From: Veillonellaceae bacterium | GTDB lineage: Bacteria; Bacillota_C; Negativicutes; Veillonellales; Veillonellaceae | DNA: 5,642 nucleotides | NCBI GenBank assembly: GCA_902834965.1 | Contig: CADFKY010000069.1 | Coordinates: 1 to 5,642 of the forward strand | Reading direction: 5' to 3' | In this document: piece by piece, positions 1 to 5,642 of the stretch | Numbering within the stretch: position 1 is the first letter of the stretch | Layout of the letters: the number at the start of each line of letters is the position of its first letter | The notes under the pieces: generated by a model | Databases searched by the model: none | What the model was told of the DNA's origin: nothing | The model's input: only the letters and a program-made list of their open reading frames with translations | Program-made: the position numbers and the translations under genes

Positions 1-1713
1 GTGATCATCGACCAGCAGCTGTTCACCCCAGTCATTGAATTTGTGCTGCAGGCCATATTGTCTGAAGTATCCCAAAGCAGTGATATGTTGAATTGATTCG
101 TCTAAATATTGTTCACTAGGCACCGTAAATGTTTCACCATTTCGAGTGCGTGTAATCGTTAGTGTTTCATCTAGAATTGCAATTAGCTCTGCTCGAGAGA
201 TTGGTTTTGCCATTTGCTTCATTACATATAGTAAGCCTTCATCTACACTAGCGTCCTCTTGGTTAAACATATTACCTAACGTCATGTACTGTTTGCCATT
301 ACCTTCAATTAGTGTGGAAACATAATTAATAAATCGCTCAGGAATATAGCTCACATTTTCTACAAATGGTAAGCATTCATAATTCTCACCATATGCATTG
401 AGGTGGTTGAGGATAGAGAGGTGGAATAGGCGCACATATAGCTTATTCATATCAAAGGTTTCGTTTGGATAATGTTCTTCTATATATTTTTGAATATCTT
501 CTATAGTAAATAGTTGTTTTGTATTCATAAAATACTTGATAGTTTGATGCAAAGGATCTGTCCAACCATTTGGTGTACCAAGTCTATCCTCTGCAGGCCC
601 GCAATAGTAAATGCTTTCAAGAATATCTTTCTCTACTGTTTCATTACGCACGATTGCATCTGCATTGCATTGTTTAGTTAATAAGGCCATGCGGAATTGT
701 GTATCGTAAACAAAATCGTAGTATTGCTCTTTGGCCTTGTAATCATTGTTAGAGAGGACTTTAATATTATCTACGATGCTGTCATCTAACCAAGTAATAA
801 AGGATTTTTCTAATCGTGCATCACCTATATATACGCAGCCTTGATGCTCTGCACGCTCAATAAATTGAGCCACATAAACAGGATCATTAAAGGTTTCTAA
901 GTATTCATGGCCTACATAATAGTTATTGGATTGCAACACACGATTGATATTATCGATTTTATAACCTGACTGTTTTTGAATTTCTTCATCCATCTTCATG
1001 GTTTCTGCAATTAGCTTTAGCACATTCTTTGTGTAAATTGTACGTTCTTGCAAGCTATCTTTTTTAGCCTGTGTTTCAGAATAGAGCATAATATCGCGAA
1101 TTTGTTCCAATCGTTTCCAACCAGGATATGTATTGTACGATACATAGGCGATACCACGATCTGATAAATTGCGATTACAAATGGATAAGATTTTATCTTT
1201 TACAATATCTGGTACCCAAGACCAGATGCCATGGACGATGATGTAATCAAAGGTGCCGAAATCATCATCGATGTCCATAATATCTTTTTCTAGTAGTGTG
1301 ATATTAGTGAGGCCCATAGATTTGATTAACTCGTTACCATGCTTAATTTGGACAGGGGATAGGTCGATGCCTGTAAAAGTTGCTTCTGGATAGTACAGCG
1401 CTTGAGGAATAATATTACCACCACAAGAGGAACCCAGCTCGAGGACACGAGCGCCCTTAATTGGCGCTGGATTGAGACCGTATAGACGTGCTTTGGCGAT
1501 TAAAGAGTTGATAGCACAATTAGAAAATGCTTTTGATACATAAAGAAAATCATTGTAAGAGTCCTTCAATGCATCAATTCCTTCTTGATCCGCAGATTTT
1601 TGATGCGGTGGGGCACTAATTGTTTGTTGTGATTCATTATGATTATTTTCTTTATTTTCTTTATATACTTCATTAGAAGTGTTTTTTGCTGGCTCTTTAG
1701 TTTGTGTATCCAT
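1..1713 (-). CDS. SAM-dependent methyltransferase with methyltransferase regulatory domain, PKMT-like (3' end beyond window)
   Basis: The frame is open for 571 codons from ATG at 1713-1711 to the left edge, so the stop is not seen. Residues 1-45 are hydrophilic and rich in N, Q, E and K, probably disordered. A class I methyltransferase fold follows: motif I VLELGSSCGGN (90-100), the acidic ribose-binding loop TGIDLSP (114-120), KDIMDID (143-149), the motif IV-like FDYIIVHGIWSWVPD (155-169) and YVSYNTYPGW (190-199). Residues about 215-300, including YVGHEYLETFNDPVYVAQF (266-284), match my memory of the methyltransferase regulatory domain (PF10119). The last 90 residues look like a helical or winged-helix domain. 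This layout is that of rickettsial protein lysine methyltransferases PKMT1/PKMT2, which methylate the autotransporter OmpB; those are about 530-560 residues, so little is probably missing. There is no signal peptide, so it should act in the cytoplasm. The start is fixed by a strong Shine-Dalgarno. The divergent neighbour is an adhesin, a possible substrate. The methyltransferase call is firm; the protein-lysine substrate is inferred. Confidence -1.
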   Translation of the reverse strand, partial: MDTQTKEPAKNTSNEVYKENKENNHNESQQTISAPPHQKSADQEGIDALKDSYNDFLYVSKAFSNCAINSLIAKARLYGLNPAPIKGARVLELGSSCGGNIIPQALYYPEATFTGIDLSPVQIKHGNELIKSMGLTNITLLEKDIMDIDDDFGTFDYIIVHGIWSWVPDIVKDKILSICNRNLSDRGIAYVSYNTYPGWKRLEQIRDIMLYSETQAKKDSLQERTIYTKNVLKLIAETMKMDEEIQKQSGYKIDNINRVLQSNNYYVGHEYLETFNDPVYVAQFIERAEHQGCVYIGDARLEKSFITWLDDSIVDNIKVLSNNDYKAKEQYYDFVYDTQFRMALLTKQCNADAIVRNETVEKDILESIYYCGPAEDRLGTPNGWTDPLHQTIKYFMNTKQLFTIEDIQKYIEEHYPNETFDMNKLYVRLFHLSILNHLNAYGENYECLPFVENVSYIPERFINYVSTLIEGNGKQYMTLGNMFNQEDASVDEGLLYVMKQMAKPISRAELIAILDETLTITRTRNGETFTVPSEQYLDESIQHITALGYFRQYGLQHKFNDWGEQLLVDDH

Positions 1714-1719
1714 AACGAG

Positions 1720-1726
1720 TCCTTTC
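1720..1726 (-). promoter_or_regulatory. Ribosome binding site of the methyltransferase
   Basis: On the minus strand GAAAGGA lies 6 bases before the ATG at 1713. No in-frame ATG, GTG or TTG occurs between the upstream in-frame stop (TAA at 1869-1867) and 1713, so this start is well supported and the hexamer array further upstream is not translated as part of the enzyme. Confidence -1.
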
Positions 1727-1754
1727 TTATTCTTTATGGGGAAATACCAACTTA

Positions 1755-1855
1755 TATATCTATAACTATATTTATATCCATAACTATATCTATATCTATA
1801 ACTATATCTATATCTATATCTATATCTATATCTATATCTATATCTATATCTATAT
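1755..1855. repeat. TATATC hexanucleotide tandem array, 16 units plus 5 bases
   Basis: In a period-6 register the array holds 16 full units and a partial one. The right part (1803-1855) is perfect: eight TATATC units plus TATAT. The left part (1755-1802) is degenerate: units starting at 1761 and 1797 read TATAAC, 1767 reads TATATT and 1779 reads CATAAC. It begins 42 bases upstream of the methyltransferase ATG, downstream of the predicted minus-strand promoter, so it probably lies in the untranslated leader, read there as GATATA repeats. Six is a multiple of three and no start codon feeds into it, so a change in copy number would alter leader length or promoter spacing rather than a reading frame. 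Slippage is typical of such perfect tracts; variation itself cannot be seen in one sequence. Confidence -1.
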
Positions 1856-1881
1856 GAACTACCTGTTTATACAGTTTCTAA

Positions 1882-1917
1882 AATTGTTAGTATCATCTCC
1901 TATGGGATGACCCAATT
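1882..1917. repeat. Imperfect inverted repeat over the methyltransferase -10/start region
   Basis: Outer arms AATTG (1882-1886) and CAATT (1913-1917) enclose inner arms TCATC (1893-1897) and GATGA (1906-1910). CC/GG extends the inner stem past one bulged T, with a TAT loop (1901-1903). It overlaps the TATAAT box and the expected transcription start of the minus-strand promoter. It could be an operator or a chance AT-region structure. No U-tract follows on either strand, so it does not look like a terminator. Confidence -1.
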
Positions 1918-1944
1918 ATACCGCATTATGATTTAGTATATCAT
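1915..1944 (-). promoter_or_regulatory. Predicted sigma-A-type promoter of the methyltransferase
   Basis: On the minus strand a perfect TATAAT stands at 1920-1915. The best -35 is ATGATA at 1944-1939, four of six matches to TTGACA with an 18-base spacer, so the -35 is weak. Transcription would start near 1908, giving a leader of roughly 195 bases that carries the whole hexamer array. The weak -35 embedded in an inverted repeat suggests that an activator or repressor sets its strength. Confidence -1.
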
Positions 1945-1947
1945 AAT
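1925..1947. promoter_or_regulatory. Perfect 8-7-8 inverted repeat, candidate operator
   Basis: ATTATGAT (1925-1932) and ATCATAAT (1940-1947) are perfect reverse complements separated by seven bases. The element covers the spacer and the -35 of the predicted methyltransferase promoter, the place a dimeric regulator would compete with RNA polymerase. Five T bases follow at 1947-1951, but the stem is almost all A-T and lies between two divergent promoters, so I prefer an operator over a terminator. The regulator family is not recognised. Confidence -1.
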
Positions 1948-1981
1948 TTTTATCAAAATCGGCCGAAAAATTCATAGTTAT

Positions 1982-2005
1982 TTCATTTGTGAGTTCATAT
2001 GTGAA
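1982..2005. repeat. Tandem pair of 12-base near-identical direct repeats
   Basis: TTCATTTGTGAG (1982-1993) is followed directly by TTCATATGTGAA (1994-2005), with two mismatches. Each has the TTCA...TGA(A/G) symmetry of a small dimer-binding site. Function unknown. Confidence -1.
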
Positions 2006-2019
2006 AAAAATATGAAAGT

Positions 2020-2032
2020 ACCTTTAAAAGGT
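2020..2032. repeat. Perfect 13-base palindrome (6-1-6)
   Basis: ACCTTT, one A, then AAAGGT. It is a perfect inverted repeat containing G-C pairs in otherwise AT-rich DNA, making it a candidate protein-binding site. No regulator is recognised. Confidence -1.
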
Positions 2033-2263
2033 TGTTAGATTATTATATTCATATTTTTCTATGATCCATATTTTATAGATAATATATAAATAGATGCCAA
2101 AATCGAGAAAAATCAATGAGATTAAATCAATTAATCGTTTATTTATAACTTACATTAATATTATTATCGAAAAAACTAGTACTGCATAGAGAAAAATAGA
2201 TTATATTTTATAAAATACGTATAAAACACCGAAAAAATGAGTAAAAAAACACTCATATATTAA

Positions 2264-2280
2264 ATTTTGTTTAACAAAAT
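2264..2280. promoter_or_regulatory. Perfect 17-base palindrome (8-1-8) upstream of the adhesin promoter, candidate operator
   Basis: ATTTTGTT, one T, then AACAAAAT, a perfect reverse complement about 54 bases upstream of the predicted adhesin -35 box. Its position would suit an activator or an upstream repressor site. The core TTGTT/AACAA is faintly like Rex-type sites, but the single-base spacing does not fit that consensus, so no family is assigned. Confidence -1.
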
Positions 2281-2333
2281 AAAGGTTCTGACAACAAATC
2301 TTGCTATTTATGATAAAAACATGAAGAAAACTA

Positions 2334-2362
2334 TTTACAACATTTTCGATATATGATATTCT
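2334..2362 (+). promoter_or_regulatory. Predicted promoter of the trimeric autotransporter
   Basis: TTTACA (2334-2339, five of six to the -35 consensus), a 17-base spacer, then TATTCT (2357-2362, four of six with the key T1, A2 and T6 kept). Transcription would start near 2369 and give an untranslated leader of about 140 bases. A weaker alternative is CTGACA (2288-2293) with TATGAT (2309-2314), whose spacer of 15 is short. Confidence -1.
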
Positions 2363-2490
2363 GTTCATGACACAAAATGAAAGAAATATGAAAGATACTC
2401 AGAAAGGCGTAAAGGTATGGGAAATTTAGGCTTTTCGTTCTTTTGTATTTAAATGATTTAATTATAAGGATTGTAATTGTGTCTAGTTAA

Positions 2491-2498
2491 GAAAGGGG
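2491..2498 (+). promoter_or_regulatory. Ribosome binding site of the trimeric autotransporter
   Basis: GAAAGGGG lies 11 bases before the ATG at 2510. It selects this start over an in-frame TTG at 2477, which sits just after an in-frame TAA (2474-2476) and has no comparable site. The extended signal peptide also begins exactly at 2510. Confidence -1.
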
Positions 2499-2509
2499 TT
2501 CATAGTAAT

Positions 2510-2668
2510 ATGAATAAAATCTTTAAAGTTGTTTGGAGCAAAACTAAAGAGTGCTACGTAGTAGTTTCCGAAGTTGCAAAAAACAATGGTGGTAAGAAAA
2601 AAGCTCTTGCTAGCGTATTAGCTGGTTTGGCTATGGTGGCTGCTACAGCAGGTACACCAGTACATGCC
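2510..2668 (+). other. Extended signal peptide of the adhesin (residues 1-53)
   Basis: The order is an N-terminal extension MNKIFKVVW...VVVSEVAK, a basic n-region with KKK (29-31), a hydrophobic core ASVLAGLAMVAATAG (34-48) and a V-H-A cleavage site before D54. Extended signal peptides of this kind (ESPR family) are known from large autotransporters, where they slow inner-membrane export. Cleavage position is predicted by eye. Confidence -1.
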
Positions 2669-5642
2669 GATGTTGCACTGGGGGGCAGTGCGGTTAATAT
2701 TACACCTAATGGTACTTATAATGGTAGTAACCAAACATCTACAAACTCTGTAGTTGTAGGTTACCAAAATAATGCTGCTGGTGGTCCTAATAATGAAAGT
2801 GGCAAGATCATCTATGGTGCTGCAAATACTGCAAATAGAGAATCCTCTTTGGCACTTGGTAACCAAAATAAGGCTATTAATAAATCTGCAAGTGCCATTG
2901 GTGTTGGCAATACAGCATCTGGTGAAGCATCTGTAGCAATGGGTAATTCCAGTACAGCATCTGGTGATCGTTCTATCGCAATCGGTTCTGGTGCAAACGC
3001 TACTCAAGGCGCTGCATTAGCAATTGGCCGTCAAGCTGAAGCAACAGGTTCTAGTGCTGTAGCAGTAGGTTATGTAAATAAAGCTAAAAAGAATGTTGCT
3101 GTAGCACTTGGTGTTAATAATGATGTAGATGGTGAACAAGCAACAGCGGTTGGTTCTAGTAATACAATTGCAGCTGATGCGAACCAAGCAACTGTAATTG
3201 GTCGTACAAACAGAATTAATAGAGCAGGTTCCTTTGCTGGTGGTTTTTCCAATGTTACTAACGGTGAACGTAACGTAGCAGTTGGTAGTGAAAATACTAC
3301 TACAGGAGAAGATAGTATTGGTATTGGTACTAAAGTAATTGCTGGTACAGGTAAAACAATTGCTATCGGTAGTGTAGCGAGTGACGCTGGTAAATATTTA
3401 CAAACAATTGCACGTGGTAACGATACTGTAAATCCTGCAACAGGTCAGGTAAATAATGTATTTGCTCTAGCTATTGGTAACGGTGCTCAAGCAGATGGTA
3501 AAGCTAAAAGTGCATCTGGTATGATTGCAATCGGTCAAGAAGTAAAAGCTGACAATAATAACACAATTGCAATCGGTGTTAAAACGGAAGCAACTGGTAA
3601 TAACGGTACAGCCGTAGGTAGTTACGCTAAATCTATTGGCACTTCCAGTGCTGCATTCGGTACACAAGCTGTTGCTAATGGTTTAGGTGCTACCGCATTC
3701 GGTCCTGGTGCAAGTGCTGGTGATGGTTCTACTGAAGCAGACGGTTCTACTGCTGTAGGTCGTAAATCTACTGTAACTGCTGCAGGCGGTACTGGTATTG
3801 GTTGGGCTACAACTGTAAGTGCTAAAGATGCTACTGCAATCGGCCATAGTGCTACTGCATCTATCGCTGGCGGTGTTGCTCTAGGTTCTGATTCTGTAAC
3901 AACTACAGATAAAGGTATAAAAGGTTACAACCCAGCGGATAGCCGTACTAATAAATATAGTGATCAAGCTGGTGCAATTGGTACATCTACATTAGCTGCA
4001 GTTTCCGTAGGTAATGGTACAACTGCAACTCGTCAAATCACTGGTGTTGCAGCAGGTACTGCTGACACTGATGCAGTTAACGTAGCTCAATTGAAAAACG
4101 TTAATTTAAAATATGCTGGTGACACTGGTAATAGCGACGTATTGTTGAAAGACGGTACATTGAATGTTAAAGGTGATGACAAATTCATCTCCACATCTGC
4201 TGATGCAAATGGTGTAAAAATCACTGCTAAAGTAGGTGAAAATATTACTACTAATGCTGATGGTAAAGCAGTAGCTCCTACTACAAACGGCATTGCTACA
4301 ACTGACAATGTAACTCAAGCGATCAACAACTCTGGTTGGAAAGTAACTTCCGCTAACAATGGTGGTACTACAAACGGCACTACTTCTGAAAAAGTAAGCC
4401 CTGGCGACACTGTTACTTTCAGCGCTGGTAAAAACATTGTATTAGACCAAGCTGGTAAACAATTCACATACTCCTTGAATAAGGATGTTGATTTGACTAA
4501 AGATGGTTCCTTAACAATTGGTGATACTAAAGTTAACAACGATGGCTTAACAATTACTGGTGGTCCATCTGTTACAAAAACTGGTATCGATGCTGGTAAT
4601 AAAAACATTACTAATGTAAAAGCTGGTGTAAACGATACTGATGCAGTTAACGTAAAACAATTAAAAGACGCTAAAACTAAACTTGTAGATGGTAAAAATA
4701 CTACCGTTGAAGGTGATGGATCCACAGCTACTCCTTATAAAGTAAATGTGGAAGGCGACTTGAAAGGTATTACATCCATTTCCAATGCTGACGGTGGTCC
4801 TAAAATGACAATTGGTGGTAACTCCATCAATATCACTGGCGGCCCACTTAACATGGGTGGTAGCAAAATCACTAATGTAGCTCCTGGTACAGATGATACT
4901 GATGCAGTTAACTACAGCCAAATTAAAGGTTTAAGAACTGAAGTTAAAGCTGGTACTAACGTAACTGTAGATAAAACTCAAGGTACAGATGGCCATGATA
5001 TCTACACTGTAAATGCGACTGCTACTGGTGGCGCAGCTTCTAGCTGGAACATTAAATCCTCTGCTACAGACGGTAAAAACAACGGTATTACAACTGCAAC
5101 AAACATTTCTGATGCTAAAACTGTAGAAATGCAAGCAGGTAAAAACTTAACTGTGAAACAAGCAGATACAGCTAACGGCGCTTCTGTTGAATTCGCATTG
5201 GATAAAGATGTTGATTTGACTAATGATGGTTCCTTAACAATTGGTGATACTGTAATCAACAAAGATGGTATGACTATCACTGGTGGCCCATCTGTTACAA
5301 AAACTGGTATCGACGCTGGTAATAAAAACATTACTAATGTAAAAGCTGGTGAAAACGATACTGACGCAGTTAACGTAAAACAATTAAAAGACGCTAAAAC
5401 TAAACTTGTAGATGGTAAAAATACTACTGTTGAAGGTGATGGCTCCACAGCTACTCCTTACAAAGTTAATGTAGAAGGTGACTTGAAAGGTATTACATCT
5501 ATTTCCAATGCTGACGGTGGTCCTAAAATGACAATTGGTGGCAACTCCATCAACATCACTGGCGGTCCACTTAACATGGGTGGTAGTAAAATCACTAATG
5601 TAGCTCCTGGTACAGACGATACTGATGCAGTTAACGTAAAAC
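2510..5642 (+). CDS. YadA-like trimeric autotransporter adhesin (Hag/Vta type), 5' part only
   Basis: The frame is open for 1044 codons to the right edge. The membrane anchor is not seen, so the protein is longer. Residues 1-24 (MNKIFKVVWSKTKECYVVVS...) are the extended signal peptide region typical of large type V secreted proteins. A KKK stretch and hydrophobic core (29-47) follow, with cleavage likely after VHA (51-53). Residues about 79-505 hold some 26 YadA-type head repeats of the SxAIG kind (SLALG, SVAMG, SIAIG, ALAIG), with longer loops near 301-320 and 464-487. A neck, ITGVAAG...TDAVNVAQL, stands at 510-528. The stalk has Trp-ring-like starts (W610, W846), GIN-like parts (GPSVTKTGIDAGN) and four further ITNV...DTDAVN necks at 700, 787, 941 and 1028. 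No cysteine occurs after C15. It should be exported by Sec, trimerise on the cell surface and mediate adhesion or coaggregation, as Veillonella Hag/Vta proteins do. Family call firm; ligand unknown. Confidence -1.
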   Translation, partial: MNKIFKVVWSKTKECYVVVSEVAKNNGGKKKALASVLAGLAMVAATAGTPVHADVALGGSAVNITPNGTYNGSNQTSTNSVVVGYQNNAAGGPNNESGKIIYGAANTANRESSLALGNQNKAINKSASAIGVGNTASGEASVAMGNSSTASGDRSIAIGSGANATQGAALAIGRQAEATGSSAVAVGYVNKAKKNVAVALGVNNDVDGEQATAVGSSNTIAADANQATVIGRTNRINRAGSFAGGFSNVTNGERNVAVGSENTTTGEDSIGIGTKVIAGTGKTIAIGSVASDAGKYLQTIARGNDTVNPATGQVNNVFALAIGNGAQADGKAKSASGMIAIGQEVKADNNNTIAIGVKTEATGNNGTAVGSYAKSIGTSSAAFGTQAVANGLGATAFGPGASAGDGSTEADGSTAVGRKSTVTAAGGTGIGWATTVSAKDATAIGHSATASIAGGVALGSDSVTTTDKGIKGYNPADSRTNKYSDQAGAIGTSTLAAVSVGNGTTATRQITGVAAGTADTDAVNVAQLKNVNLKYAGDTGNSDVLLKDGTLNVKGDDKFISTSADANGVKITAKVGENITTNADGKAVAPTTNGIATTDNVTQAINNSGWKVTSANNGGTTNGTTSEKVSPGDTVTFSAGKNIVLDQAGKQFTYSLNKDVDLTKDGSLTIGDTKVNNDGLTITGGPSVTKTGIDAGNKNITNVKAGVNDTDAVNVKQLKDAKTKLVDGKNTTVEGDGSTATPYKVNVEGDLKGITSISNADGGPKMTIGGNSINITGGPLNMGGSKITNVAPGTDDTDAVNYSQIKGLRTEVKAGTNVTVDKTQGTDGHDIYTVNATATGGAASSWNIKSSATDGKNNGITTATNISDAKTVEMQAGKNLTVKQADTANGASVEFALDKDVDLTNDGSLTIGDTVINKDGMTITGGPSVTKTGIDAGNKNITNVKAGENDTDAVNVKQLKDAKTKLVDGKNTTVEGDGSTATPYKVNVEGDLKGITSISNADGGPKMTIGGNSINITGGPLNMGGSKITNVAPGTDDTDAVNVK
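2744..4036 (+). repeat. YadA-like head repeat region (about 26 degenerate repeats)
   Basis: Degenerate repeats of about 14-18 residues end in a hydrophobic-A-hydrophobic-G core, from SVVVG (80-84) to AVSVG near residue 500. This pattern forms the left-handed trimeric beta-roll of YadA heads. The DNA copies are too diverged for easy slippage, unlike the stalk duplication downstream. Confidence -1.
4478..4912 (+). repeat. Stalk module, copy 1 of a 723-base-period repeat
   Basis: This 435-base block (residues 657-801) recurs at 5201-5635, exactly 723 bases or 241 codons downstream. By hand count about 29 positions differ. After GGPSV, nearly all differences are silent third-position changes; the single amino-acid change is V707 to E948. 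The block carries a GIN-like part, a neck (700-718), a K-rich linker and a second neck (787-801). Confidence -1.
5201..5635 (+). repeat. Stalk module, copy 2 of a 723-base-period repeat
   Basis: Second copy of the block at 4478-4912 (residues 898-1042). Copy 1 continues after DAVN as YSQIKGL. Copy 2 continues as VK, with a C that fits VKQ, as after the other necks, so the repeat junction differs and further copies may lie beyond the window. Confidence -1.

Larger units (their letters stand above)
1948..2333. other. AT-rich intergenic stretch without a recognisable gene
   Basis: About 390 bases of very AT-rich DNA with many A- and T-tracts and stops in all frames. I see no tRNA, rRNA, convincing coding frame or GC-rich terminator. 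It does hold short symmetric elements: tandem 12-mers at 1982-2005, a 7-base-arm inverted repeat TTCATAT/ATATGAA at 1994-2016, a 13-base palindrome at 2020-2032, GATTAA/TTAATC at 2120-2136, ATGAGT/ACTCAT at 2237-2256 and a 17-base palindrome at 2264-2280. Composition alone makes some of these expected by chance. The stretch may act as a curved regulatory region upstream of the adhesin. Confidence -1.

Noticed and set aside
1..1713. DNA methyltransferase of a restriction-modification system
   Set aside because: No NPPY/DPPY-type or PC catalytic motif is seen and no restriction gene is visible; the regulatory-domain architecture points to a non-DNA substrate.
1755..1855. CRISPR array or coding repeat
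   Set aside because: There are no spacers, the unit is only six bases, and no start codon leads into it in the methyltransferase frame.
1639..1857. Plus-strand 72-codon frame ending in an Ile-Ser repeat
   Set aside because: It is antisense to the methyltransferase N-terminus and then reads through the hexamer array, which gives the ISISIS tail. It has no Shine-Dalgarno and no recognisable protein features.
1925..1951. Intrinsic terminator (inverted repeat followed by five T)
   Set aside because: The stem is nearly all A-T and lies between divergent promoters with no upstream gene to terminate on the plus strand.
2367..2429. 20-codon frame before the adhesin
   Set aside because: It has no Shine-Dalgarno and starts at or before the predicted transcription start.
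2477..2479. TTG as an earlier adhesin start
   Set aside because: It follows an in-frame stop at once, lacks a ribosome binding site, and would put residues before a canonical extended signal peptide that starts at 2510.
2618..5448. Several minus-strand open frames of 60-148 codons inside the adhesin
   Set aside because: They are shadows of the repeat-rich, codon-biased adhesin gene. Similar antisense frames recur in the duplicated module (the 136- and 148-codon frames begin almost alike), as expected for mirror images of a repeat.

Overview
The window looks like part of a low-GC diderm Firmicute (Negativicutes), most likely Veillonella. I infer this from three things: a large YadA-type trimeric autotransporter adhesin, which needs an outer membrane; strong GAAAGG-type ribosome binding sites with A/T-rich codon use; and a resemblance to the Hag/Vta adhesins known from Veillonella. 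The genus is from memory, with no database search behind it.

There are two divergent genes, both running off the window, separated by 796 bases of very AT-rich DNA. On the left (1-1713, minus strand) is a SAM-dependent methyltransferase with a methyltransferase regulatory region (PF10119-type) and a C-terminal helical/winged-helix-like part. This is the architecture of the rickettsial protein lysine methyltransferases that modify the autotransporter OmpB. On the right (2510 to the edge, plus strand) are the first 1044 codons of the trimeric autotransporter: an extended signal peptide, about 26 YadA-like head repeats, a neck, then stalk modules. A 241-residue module period appears twice there, with about 93% DNA identity over the shared 435 bases.

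The intergenic region holds a (TATATC)n hexanucleotide array at 1755-1855. It lies between the methyltransferase start codon and a good minus-strand -10 box (TATAAT, 1920-1915), so it is probably transcribed as the methyltransferase leader and is a candidate length-variable (phase or dose) switch. An 8-7-8 inverted repeat covers the -35/spacer region of that promoter. Further right are several palindromes, including a perfect 17-base one at 2264-2280, and then a plausible adhesin promoter (TTTACA, 17-base spacer, TATTCT) about 150 bases before the adhesin start.

The most interesting working hypothesis is a two-part surface system: a lysine-rich, repeat-built adhesin and a divergently transcribed, possibly phase-variable methyltransferase that modifies it. 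The gene families and sequence elements are seen or recognised; the enzyme-substrate link is inference.
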